Shown here in pieces: positions 17,197 through 25,786 of a stretch of DNA of 64,000 nt. The stretch covers positions 1 to 64,000 of the forward strand of contig NZ_JACDXW010000004.1 of the NCBI RefSeq assembly GCF_020539505.1, written 5' to 3'. The notes under the pieces were generated by a model, which was not told the origin of the DNA, made no database searches, and worked only from the letters and a program-made list of their open reading frames with translations. Each line of letters opens with the position of its first letter. The first letter of the stretch is position 1. Both the position numbers and the translations under genes were made by a program. This DNA is from Mesopusillimonas faecipullorum. Lineage in GTDB: Bacteria; Pseudomonadota; Gammaproteobacteria; Burkholderiales; Burkholderiaceae_B.

Positions 17197-19020
17197 ATGC
17201 TCTCTCTGTTCCAGCGGAAACGGCCTCCGGTCGCTGCCGCGCCATCGCCGGCACCCACCACCGACCTCCCGAAAGGACTGATCAGGCCGGAATCGGCCGC
17301 ATCGCTGCTGGCGACACCGCGCCGGCAGAAGCTGCTGGAACACATCTGGCAGCGCACCTCGCTCTCGCGCAAGCAGTTCGGAGCGCTGTACCGCGCGCCG
17401 CTGGAACGTTATGCCGAGCTGGTCCAGGCTTTCCCGGCATCCGAAGCGCATCACCATGCCTAGCCAGGCGGCATGCTCGACCACGGCCTGGAAATCGTCG
17501 CCTACGCGCTCAAGCTGCGGCAGTCCCATCTGCTTCCCATCGGCGCCAGCCCCGAAGACCAGGCAGCGCAAGCCGAAGCCTGGACCGCCGCCGTTGCCTA
17601 TGCCGCACTGCTGCACGACATCGGCAAGATCGCCGTCGATCTGCACATCGAACTGGCCGACGGCAGCATCTGGCACCCGTGGCACGGCCCGCTGCTGCAC
17701 CAGCCATACCGCTTCCGCTACCGCGATGATCGCGAATACCGGCTCCACAGCGCCGCGACAGGCTTGCTCTACCGGCACCTGCTCGACCGCGAAATCCTGG
17801 ACTGGCTCAGCGGCTATCCGTCCCTGTGGGCGCCGCTGCTCTATGTCATGGCCGGGCAGTACGAGCACGCTGGGGTGCTGGGCGAATTGGTGGTGCAGGC
17901 CGACCGTGCTTCGGTGGCCCAGGAACTGGGTGGCGACCCCACACGTGCCATGGCCGCACCCAAGCACGCGCTGCAACGCAAGCTCCTGGACGGGTTGCGT
18001 TACCTGCTCAAGGAAGAACTGAACCTGAATCAGCCGGAAGCCTCCGATGGCTGGCTCACCGAAGATGGCTTGTGGCTGGTCAGCAAAACGGTCTCGGACA
18101 AACTGCGGGCGCACTTGCTGTCACAGGGTATCGACGGCATCCCTGCGAACAACACCGCCGTGTTCAACGTATTGCAGGAACATGGCATGTTGCAGCCGAC
18201 GCCCGATGGCAGGGCGATCTGGCGCGCGACCGTGGTCAGTTCGACCGGCTGGTCCCACTCGTTCACGCTGCTGCGTCTCGCGCCCGCGCTGATCTGGGAT
18301 TCTGGCGAGCGACCGGCGCCATTTGCCGGGACGGTGGTGATTGACACGCCCACCGCAGGCGAAGATGTCGTGGCAGCGGCCATCCTGCCTGCGGACGGCG
18401 CTGCGTCCGCCTTGGAGATCCAAGATGCTCCGCCCGAGGCACTGGCCATCCCTGACGCCATGGAGGACATGCTGGCGATGGTGGCAATGGAAAACTCGCC
18501 AACCACCCAGCAGGACGTGGAAACCGCAGCGAACGAAGTACCCGCTGATCTTCCCGATGAACCCCTGCCAACCTTGGCCACCGTTGCGCCTTCGCCGCAG
18601 GCCTCTACACCCTCGACGGCACATCCCTCCGGCGAGCACTTCATGGCCTGGCTGAAACAGGGCATCGCCACGCGGCGACTCATCATCAATGATGCGAAAG
18701 CGCTGGTCCATACCGTGAGCGACACCGCCTACCTGGTCAGTCCGGGCGTATTCCAGCGCTATGCGCAGGAACACCCGCAGGTAGGCAAACTGGCCAAACA
18801 GGAGAACCAGCAGGACTGGCAGTGGGTGCAAAAGCGATTCGAACGGCTGCAATTGCATCGAAAACAACCCAGCGGTTTGAATATCTGGACATGCGAAGTC
18901 GCAGGACCGCGAAAATCACGGAAGTTACACGGCTACTTGCTTGTCCAGCCAGAACTTATCTTCGGCGAAGTGCCACCCAACAATCCCTACCTGGGCGTTC
19001 CGCCTATGCAATTGAACTGA
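17197..19020 (+). pseudogene. traI: MOBH relaxase TraI interrupted by an amber codon
   Basis: The frame from 17197 encodes the ICE-type TraI relaxase that nicks oriT and leads the DNA into the recipient cell. After 88 codons the conserved motif reads E-A-H-H-H-A, then TAG (17461-17463), then P-G-G-M-L-D-H-G in the same frame. The family has tyrosine at the stop position, so one base change (TAC or TAT to TAG) explains it. The remaining 515 codons from ATG 17473 are open to 19020 and include the HD-type LLHDIGK motif and the C-terminal DUF1528-like part. A product restarted at 17473 would lack the HHH metal ligands. A sequencing error or amber suppression is possible. Confidence 0.85.
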
Positions 19021-19081
19021 TTCAGTCTATGTCGGATACATCGTCACCTTCAAGATCCGCGAACTCTGCGGCCATGGTGGA

Positions 19082-20479
19082 TTAAACGTTGGGAATAGGA
19101 AGCTGGATAAATCGCTCTGGTGATGAAATCGTGAGCGATCGAGTAGCCCGAGAAATAGCCACATAAAAGAGCTTGGCCTGTGCCTGACGCTCGTTGGCGA
19201 AGTGAGTGGCGTCAGGAATGACCACATGATCGAATTCCAACCCTTTCAATAGTAGCGGAGTTGAGACCGTGCGTTTGGGTAGCCTCCGGCCTGAGTTACT
19301 GACTCGCTGACGAATATTGAGAGTCGCTGCTGTCATGGTCTCGGTTCGACCTGCAGAAACCTCGGTCGCTGTCCGTTCGGCATCTCGCCAAAGCTCGTTG
19401 CGATAAAGCTTCCATCTTGGGCGTCTGCGGGCCAACCCGAACATCTGGGTAACGGCTTCCGCACCATTACCTTGGTCCAAAGCCGGCACAAGATCCCGCA
19501 TTGCTTGCTGAAGCGCAGCGTCTCCGGGATCAGGCGCTTCACCTTCCACAATCGGCTTTTTGTGGAAGCAGTCTTTGATCAGAGTGGTGAACGCATGAAG
19601 CCTTCCTGTACCGTCGGTTGCTCGATCCCATGTAGATGCGAAATCCCGCAGTCTATTAGCGGCGATTTCCTCGATTGCTTGGTAGCCACCATTTGCAGCT
19701 TTGGCCAATCTATAGCAGATGGTCTTGTTGCAATGAATGGCAGCAAAGTTACCCTCCTTGCCGTCGATGCCTTCGAATAGCGTTCCCATATCGAAGGCGT
19801 CGTCGGATTCACGGTAGCTGATGCGAGGATCGGACAAGTCGATGACTTCGCCACGCATGAGCTTCAATCGCGTTTCGGCAATCCATTGCCCGAGATCAGG
19901 ATTCTTGCCGGCCCAGCGGTGAGGCGTTTCAAGCGTCCCTGCAAACGGGAAGCCCGGGTGAATCTCGTCGTCCCAGTTCAACGTCGCGCCGGCGAACTCG
20001 AAGATTCCCTGCATCGGATCGCCGAAGATCAAAGTCGGAACAATGCTTGAAAGTTCGACTGCGAGATGGTGCTGTAAGCCGTGACAATCTTGATACTCAT
20101 CTATCAAGATGCGGTCGTAAGAGGCCGCGACAACTCCGCGGATCGCCTTGACCCCGAGTGCCCACGTGGCACCGCGGTAGAGCTGATTCCATTGCTCGCC
20201 AGTCTGCGGCATTCCGTCAGGCGGTTGAGCTACACCGGGGAAAGCATGGGCGTAGCGCATGCACCAGCCAGCGATGGTATCAACAGCGACGCGCGTGTGA
20301 GGGATGCCCAAGCGCTTTATACGCGATCGAATGGCATGCACGCCAGCATGCGTGTGGGTCAAAATCAGTGCGCGACCGCTCAAAGCCGCAACATTCGCAA
20401 TGATCTCTGTCTTACCGTGCCCAGCAGGCGCTACCACTGCAGCGGTACCCAAGGCGAAAAGGTCGGCGGCATCAGGCAT
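19082..20479 (-). CDS. gajB: UvrD/Rep-like helicase, Gabija subunit GajB
   Basis: A 465-residue superfamily 1 helicase with Walker A APAGHGKT at residues 17-24, motif II LIDEYQDC, motif V LKGLEFDHVVI and motif VI FYVAISRAT near the C-terminus. The size is close to GajB of characterised Gabija systems (about 490 residues). It follows the OLD-type nuclease with an 8-base overlap (ATGCCTGA), so they are translated together. An open frame upstream to 20620 is rejected in favour of this coupled ATG. In Gabija, GajB is thought to sense DNA ends or nucleotide changes and act with GajA against phage. Confidence 0.82.
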   Translation of the reverse strand: MPDAADLFALGTAAVVAPAGHGKTEIIANVAALSGRALILTHTHAGVHAIRSRIKRLGIPHTRVAVDTIAGWCMRYAHAFPGVAQPPDGMPQTGEQWNQLYRGATWALGVKAIRGVVAASYDRILIDEYQDCHGLQHHLAVELSSIVPTLIFGDPMQGIFEFAGATLNWDDEIHPGFPFAGTLETPHRWAGKNPDLGQWIAETRLKLMRGEVIDLSDPRISYRESDDAFDMGTLFEGIDGKEGNFAAIHCNKTICYRLAKAANGGYQAIEEIAANRLRDFASTWDRATDGTGRLHAFTTLIKDCFHKKPIVEGEAPDPGDAALQQAMRDLVPALDQGNGAEAVTQMFGLARRRPRWKLYRNELWRDAERTATEVSAGRTETMTAATLNIRQRVSNSGRRLPKRTVSTPLLLKGLEFDHVVIPDATHFANERQAQAKLFYVAISRATRSLTISSPERFIQLPIPNV

Positions 20480-22199
20480 ATAGCCATGCCTCGGCTTGAG
20501 TGAGGGCCGTCGCGAGGGGTGAGGCGGGACTTTCTGCCGCGATCCGCCAGACAATAGGCGCCAAGCCTCGACCGATCCTTTGATCCTTAAACCACTTTTT
20601 CCGGCCAGCCACTTCGGCAATCACTTCCCGAAGCTGCGTGTCATCCATCTCGGAAAAAGGCTCCCAGGCTGCAAAATCGCCTCTGATTGTTGCTATGTCC
20701 AGGTCGGGGATTTTGATGTTGAGGTTGTTATCAATGGCGTCGTTTCCCCGTTCTTCGCGCGCGTAAACCAGCAACTCTTGAACCAGAGCGTCACTCGCAG
20801 CGGAAAAAATCGCCTGCTCGGTGTTGAGACCACCTCCGTACTCAAAAATGGGAACATCAGCCACCGCCAGAGCGGCCACGATGGCGGGGGACAAAACAGT
20901 ATCCGAATCACGATAGATTGCAGTCGCATATCCGAGGCCAGCGAGAGCAAAAGCCATAGACGATGCCTGCTCGCCATTGCCGTCGGCGAGGGCCGCCCCC
21001 AGTTGCTCAATCGGCCGATTGGCATGACGCGCTGGCCATCTTTCGCGCAGACCAAGAAGAAGGCCAAGCTCCGTGTTTCCTTCAGTCACCAAGATGCGAC
21101 GGGCGAACATTGCCCTGGGCGTGAAACGCATCAGCGCACGAATAGGGTCAGGGGAATCCGGGTGAGCGATAGTGGCTGCTCGTCCTGGTCGGGATGTTTG
21201 GATCACGCGCAAACTGGTCGCGCCGGCTTCTCCGAGTGCAATATCTGAGTGCGTGGTCATCAGGACTTGTCCCGTAGGCTTGCCTTCATCCTTCGCCCTG
21301 GCTTGATCGGTCTTAAGTTGCGCGATCGCGCCGATAATCCGATGTGGTTCAAGCCCGTGCTCGATTTCGTCGACCAGGACAATAGCCCCTTCAGTAATAG
21401 CTGATTTCTGGATCGCCAAGGTGGCGAGTCGTCGGGTGCCAAGGCCGGACAACCTAAGTGGAACTCCGCTGTCGTGAAGTGCGATAGATCCAGAAGATAG
21501 ACCGGATCGCCCAAGTTCCAAGCCGGGCTCATACGCGCCATCAACGTATGCTCCCAATCGTTTGGCGAACCCTTCGGCCAAGTCGGCCGTGTCGGCTAAC
21601 GCCTCGATGTCGCTCAGATTGGCACTCGCCCGGGCAGCTCGATATGCCTCTGCGAGACGGGCTGCTGCCTCTCTGTTATCCCCTGTCAGTCTAGCCAGAA
21701 CCGATCCTTGGCCCCAAGCCAAATGCCGAGCGTCTTCCCCAGCCAACCGAACAAGACCGAACAGTGCGCGGTCGCGGTTAGACAACGTGCGGGGCTCCTC
21801 GCTTCGATCGCACACCAGCTCCCAAATAGGCTCCATCGTGGCGTCAACAGTGAGGCGAACTGTTAACACGGGCTCATCATCATCTTCGGGTTCGTCGCGT
21901 AGCTGACCAGCACTCGTCCAGCCTCGAATGTAGAGGCCGAGCCGCTCATCCGATTTAAGAGATTTGGAAAGCTCGCCGACAGTAGCCTCGATGACGATGG
22001 GGTTGGAGGTGTTGCAGGCGAGGAAGTCGGGCTCAGTGAATGAAAACCAGCGGGACGAAAGTGCCGCTTCGGCTGCATCGAGCAAGGTGGACTTACCCGA
22101 GTCACCCGAACCAATTAGGCAGCAGAAGGAAGAGTCAGGCTTCCAGTCCAGCGCAGAGATCCCCCGGAAATTAGAGATCTTGAGGTGTCGAATTTGCAT
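20472..22199 (-). CDS. gajA: OLD-family ATPase/TOPRIM nuclease, Gabija subunit GajA
   Basis: A 575-residue protein, almost the length of characterised GajA. The N-terminal ABC-type ATPase has Walker A GSGDSGKS at residues 30-37 and Walker B VLVDEIEHGLEPHR. The C-terminal TOPRIM domain has its glutamate in VTEGNTE (E373) and the D-x-D pair at 431 and 433 (YRDSD). An OLD nuclease next to a UvrD helicase is the class 2 OLD arrangement, i.e. Gabija, a nicking anti-phage system. AAGGGGG precedes the ATG. It starts 75 bases after the res stop, so it may share the upstream operon or have its own promoter in that gap. Confidence 0.85.
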   Translation of the reverse strand: MQIRHLKISNFRGISALDWKPDSSFCCLIGSGDSGKSTLLDAAEAALSSRWFSFTEPDFLACNTSNPIVIEATVGELSKSLKSDERLGLYIRGWTSAGQLRDEPEDDDEPVLTVRLTVDATMEPIWELVCDRSEEPRTLSNRDRALFGLVRLAGEDARHLAWGQGSVLARLTGDNREAAARLAEAYRAARASANLSDIEALADTADLAEGFAKRLGAYVDGAYEPGLELGRSGLSSGSIALHDSGVPLRLSGLGTRRLATLAIQKSAITEGAIVLVDEIEHGLEPHRIIGAIAQLKTDQARAKDEGKPTGQVLMTTHSDIALGEAGATSLRVIQTSRPGRAATIAHPDSPDPIRALMRFTPRAMFARRILVTEGNTELGLLLGLRERWPARHANRPIEQLGAALADGNGEQASSMAFALAGLGYATAIYRDSDTVLSPAIVAALAVADVPIFEYGGGLNTEQAIFSAASDALVQELLVYAREERGNDAIDNNLNIKIPDLDIATIRGDFAAWEPFSEMDDTQLREVIAEVAGRKKWFKDQRIGRGLAPIVWRIAAESPASPLATALTQAEAWLYA

Positions 22200-22274
22200 G
22201 AGCCCCCTTTCAATGCACTCTGAGTTGATTCTTTAGTGGTCAACCTTGTCGTCTTACGCGACAGATCGGTCTGT

Positions 22275-25200
22275 CTACATCTTTGCTGCCTCGACCAATA
22301 GATCGTCAACCGAGCGTGCAACCACATACCGGACTGGGTTCTCACCAACCGCCAGCGCGTTGAAATGCGCCTTGCCGCATTCGATCTTGGCGCTTTCCTT
22401 GTCGCGCAGGTCGTCGGTGAACAGGCTGCTTTTGGTTTCCACCACAAAGTACAGGTGCTGGGTGCCGTCTTCTTCCACCAACACGGCCCAATCGGGGTTG
22501 TAGGTGCCCAGCGGCGTGGGCACTTTGAACCAGCCTGGCAGCTTGGCGTAGAGCTTGATGGCGTCGTTCTTCTCCAGCCCATCGGCGAAGTCCCGCTCTG
22601 TGGTCGAGTCGTACACCACGTGCTCGTAGATCGACTTCTGGGTATCCAGCAGCATGTTCTTCAGATAACCGGTGAGCTCTTCCTTCTCGAACAGCTCCTG
22701 CGCATAGACATGCTGGTCGCCGAGCTTCTGGTACTTGATGCCATCGACCAGGGCCAAGCGCTTGCAGCGGTTGATGGTTTCGGCGGCCAGCTCGATGAAC
22801 TGCTGCGGGTTGCGTTTGAAGTCGTCCAGCCTGCCACTGCCGGTCAGGATGCTGACGATGGTGCGTCGAGTAAGCTGGGTGCGGTCCTGCAGATCGGTCA
22901 GTAAATCCGGCAGCTCAATATCCGCCTCGTCCAGCACCACGGTCGCCGCGCCCGCTTTCTCCGTCGCGGCGACACCCGCCTTGCCGATAGAGATGTCGGC
23001 CTTGCGCCATTGCAGCCGTGCCTTGGCAATCACCGGGGCCTTCTGCAACGCTGCAATGCAATCCGTCACCAGCTTGACGTTATCGAATTGCACGCGGTAC
23101 GTTGTCTGGTGCTTGATGCGGTCCCACAGTGCCTTGAACTCGTCGCTCAGATAGACGGCCTTGCCATCGGTGCCCTTGCGCAGCGGCACTTGCCTGCGCT
23201 CATCGGCATTCTTGATATCCAGCCGGCCAGACACCTTACGCAGCACTTCGGCAATCTGAGCCTTCTGCGCATTAAACTCAGGCGGCAGTTCCAAGGTGCC
23301 GTTCTTCAGCGCCGTTTTCAGTGAATCCTGTACCTTGCCCTTGGCATCAATATGGCCGGCGGCTTTCAGGTGCTCCCACAGTGCCTTTGATTGCTCGATG
23401 CCCAGCGGTGCGGCGTGCCCATCAGCGCCAGTCACGGCAATGGCGGCAAATTGGTGCTGCTCCACGATGCCAAAGCGGATGCCTGTGTCTTTCTCGATTT
23501 CCTTCTGCAGGTTTTCGGCAAACTGTTCGTAGTTTTCCGTGGCCACCACGGTCAGGGTGTTGACCTCGAAGCCGCGTACCCGCTCGCCATCCTGGTTGAC
23601 GCACAGACGCAGGCCACGGCCAATGGTCTGGCGGCGCTCGCGCTCGGTCTGGATGTCGCGCAAGGTGCAAATCTGGAACACGTTGGGGTTGTCCCAGCCT
23701 TCCTTGAGGGCGGAGTGGGAGAAGATGAACTTCAGCGGCGTACCGAAGGACAGCAGCCTCTCCTTCTCCTTCATGATCAGGTTGTAGGCGCGTTCGGCAT
23801 TCTCCCGGTTGCCCGCATTGTTCTCGGCGGTGTCAGTCCAGCCGCCTTTCTTGTCGATGGAGAAATAACCGTTGTGCACTTCTTCGGCGGCGGACTCCAG
23901 GTCGATCTCGGCAAACAAACTCTGGTAAGCCGGCAACTTGGCGGCACGGCGATATTCCTCCTCGAACATCTGCGCATACACGCCCTTGACCGGATGGCCG
24001 TCCGCATCGTATTGACGGTACTTGTCCACCGCGTCGATGAAGAACAGGCTCAACACCTTGATCCCCAGTGGGCGCAGGTGCTTTTCCTTGTCCAGGTGCT
24101 CCTTGATCGTACGGCGAATCATCTCGCGTTGCACGGCCAGCGCATCCACATCACCGTGGGCTTGGCCAGGCTGCAAGAACACTTCGCCGCCAGGGTAGCG
24201 CAGTTCCATGAACGCTTCGCCCTTGGCCGTATTGATCTCGCCCACCCGAAAATCGGCGTAGATCGCGCGGCCATCGGCGCTCTGCTGGAGGTCGTCGCCG
24301 TCGCTGACCGTCACCTCAACCCGCTGCACACCAGTGGCGGCCTGTTTATCCAGCTCGACCTTGGCGCTGATGCGGCCGCGCTTGTTCTCCACCTTCACCA
24401 AACGAACGAAGGGCTTGTTGTGCGCGTCCTCTACCGTGGCCGACGCCACCTCGATCTGCTTGACCAGTTTGCGCTCATAGGCATCCACGGCATCCAGGCG
24501 GAACACCATGTGGTGCTTGTCCACATGGGTAGCGGAATAGCGCAGCGTGCAGAGCGGGTTCATGGCATCCAGCGCTTCCTTGCCGCGTCCTTCCAGGCCA
24601 CCATCCACGCTTTGCGGTTCATCCACGATGATGATCGGCCGGGTCGCCTTGATCAGGTCGATAGGCTTCTCGCCGCCGGTCTTCTCGCTCTCTTTGTAGA
24701 GGTTGTTCACATCCTTCTTGTTGATCGCGCCCACCGTCACCACCATGATCTGGATGTTGGCGCTGGTGGCGAAGTTGCGCACCGACCCGGGCTTGCCCGA
24801 GTCGTACAGGAAGTAATCGAACGGCACGCCCGCGTAGAGCCCCTTGAAGTGCTCCTCGGTGATTTGCAGGGTCTTGTAGACGCCTTCCTTGATCGCCACC
24901 GATGGCACCACGATCACGAACTTGCTGAAACCGTAGCGCTTGTTCAGTTCGAAGATCGTGCGCAGGTACACATATGTCTTGCCGGTGCCTGTCTCCATTT
25001 CCACCGTGAAGTCGCCGGACGTCAGCGAGCCGGAAGGCGGCAAGCCACCGCGCAACTGGATGTCAGCCAGATTCTTGAGCATCTCGTCGTCGAGCAGCGT
25101 CAAGCGGTTGCCAACGCCAAGGTCGGACTGCGCCACACCCAATGACATCTGCTCTTCATCGGTCAATTTCATGGTCACCGTGAATTCGGTGCGGCAGACC

Positions 25201-25280
25201 TCCTGACCACGAAAAAGATCGCACACGGCCTCGATGGCCTGCATCTGGTAGTCGAGGTTGGGCTCGAAGTGCAGCTTCAT
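22275..25280 (-). CDS. res: Type III restriction enzyme subunit Res
   Basis: A 1001-residue superfamily 2 helicase-nuclease. Walker A is ETGTGKT (K101), the DEAD-box-like motif is IVDEPQSV, and the helicase C-terminal arginine region reads RQTIGRGLRL. The C-terminal nuclease shows a PD-(D/E)xK pattern: YNPDWAVLVEE followed by FVVETKSS. Type III Res works in complex with Mod, translocates or slides on DNA, and cuts near unmodified sites. It overlaps the GGCT gene by four bases (ATGA). Full-length; no frameshift seen. Confidence 0.95.
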   Translation of the reverse strand: MKLHFEPNLDYQMQAIEAVCDLFRGQEVCRTEFTVTMKLTDEEQMSLGVAQSDLGVGNRLTLLDDEMLKNLADIQLRGGLPPSGSLTSGDFTVEMETGTGKTYVYLRTIFELNKRYGFSKFVIVVPSVAIKEGVYKTLQITEEHFKGLYAGVPFDYFLYDSGKPGSVRNFATSANIQIMVVTVGAINKKDVNNLYKESEKTGGEKPIDLIKATRPIIIVDEPQSVDGGLEGRGKEALDAMNPLCTLRYSATHVDKHHMVFRLDAVDAYERKLVKQIEVASATVEDAHNKPFVRLVKVENKRGRISAKVELDKQAATGVQRVEVTVSDGDDLQQSADGRAIYADFRVGEINTAKGEAFMELRYPGGEVFLQPGQAHGDVDALAVQREMIRRTIKEHLDKEKHLRPLGIKVLSLFFIDAVDKYRQYDADGHPVKGVYAQMFEEEYRRAAKLPAYQSLFAEIDLESAAEEVHNGYFSIDKKGGWTDTAENNAGNRENAERAYNLIMKEKERLLSFGTPLKFIFSHSALKEGWDNPNVFQICTLRDIQTERERRQTIGRGLRLCVNQDGERVRGFEVNTLTVVATENYEQFAENLQKEIEKDTGIRFGIVEQHQFAAIAVTGADGHAAPLGIEQSKALWEHLKAAGHIDAKGKVQDSLKTALKNGTLELPPEFNAQKAQIAEVLRKVSGRLDIKNADERRQVPLRKGTDGKAVYLSDEFKALWDRIKHQTTYRVQFDNVKLVTDCIAALQKAPVIAKARLQWRKADISIGKAGVAATEKAGAATVVLDEADIELPDLLTDLQDRTQLTRRTIVSILTGSGRLDDFKRNPQQFIELAAETINRCKRLALVDGIKYQKLGDQHVYAQELFEKEELTGYLKNMLLDTQKSIYEHVVYDSTTERDFADGLEKNDAIKLYAKLPGWFKVPTPLGTYNPDWAVLVEEDGTQHLYFVVETKSSLFTDDLRDKESAKIECGKAHFNALAVGENPVRYVVARSVDDLLVEAAKM

Positions 25281-25786
25281 TGGCTCACTCCCTCGATCAA
25301 ACGGAACTCCCTATCGTGGCGGGTGCGGTCCGGATCATCTGTGGACGCCACGAGTTTGAGCTGCTCAACATAGTCATTCGGCAAGCCGTGTTCCTGCGCA
25401 CCGGCAATCACCAAGGCTTTGTACCAACCATAAGGCGTTAATGATTCATCTATCGCCGTAGCTTGGTAGGCCTTGGCAAGAACGTTATTGCCATTATGCA
25501 GAACATGAGCCTCGATCGCTTCATATCCTTGTCCGAGACCCTCTGCACGGTCGAGCGCAGTCTTATCAGTATCTTCAATTCGGTAAAGAACGCCAATGAT
25601 GTGCTTGCCTGGGCAGGCGACAACGTCGCATTTCCCCGAGTTGTCTTTGCTTCGCTTGTGCCAGCGAAGTTCATGATCCGGCAATTCGGCCATACCTATC
25701 GGCCTCGCAGAAGGGCAGCGCTCCCGTAAACGACTGGAAAGCATGTTCGAGCCATAAGAAAAATACAGAAAAGTATTTGCTGGCAT
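25277..25786 (-). CDS. Gamma-glutamylcyclotransferase-fold (GGCT/AIG2-like) protein
   Basis: A 169-residue protein with the GGCT signature FSYGSNM (residues 9-15) and the family's catalytic-position glutamate E82 in DRAEGLGQGYE. The fold cleaves gamma-glutamyl amides to 5-oxoproline in known members; the substrate here is unknown. It is sandwiched between mod and res, overlapping mod by one base (TGATG) and res by four (ATGA), so it is expressed in fixed ratio with the restriction system. Codon use is less GC-rich than that of res. An open extension to 25921 lies inside mod and is not used. No such subunit belongs to the standard type III system. Confidence 0.85.
   Translation of the reverse strand: MPANTFLYFSYGSNMLSSRLRERCPSARPIGMAELPDHELRWHKRSKDNSGKCDVVACPGKHIIGVLYRIEDTDKTALDRAEGLGQGYEAIEAHVLHNGNNVLAKAYQATAIDESLTPYGWYKALVIAGAQEHGLPNDYVEQLKLVASTDDPDRTRHDREFRLIEGVSQ

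Noticed and set aside
19021-19081. A small gene between traI and gajB
   Set aside because: The 61-base gap between the convergent genes is too short and has no ribosome-binding site.
23391-25145. A 584-codon plus-strand frame under res
   Set aside because: The minus-strand Res has complete helicase and nuclease motifs. The plus frame is rich in H, V and Q typical of shadows.
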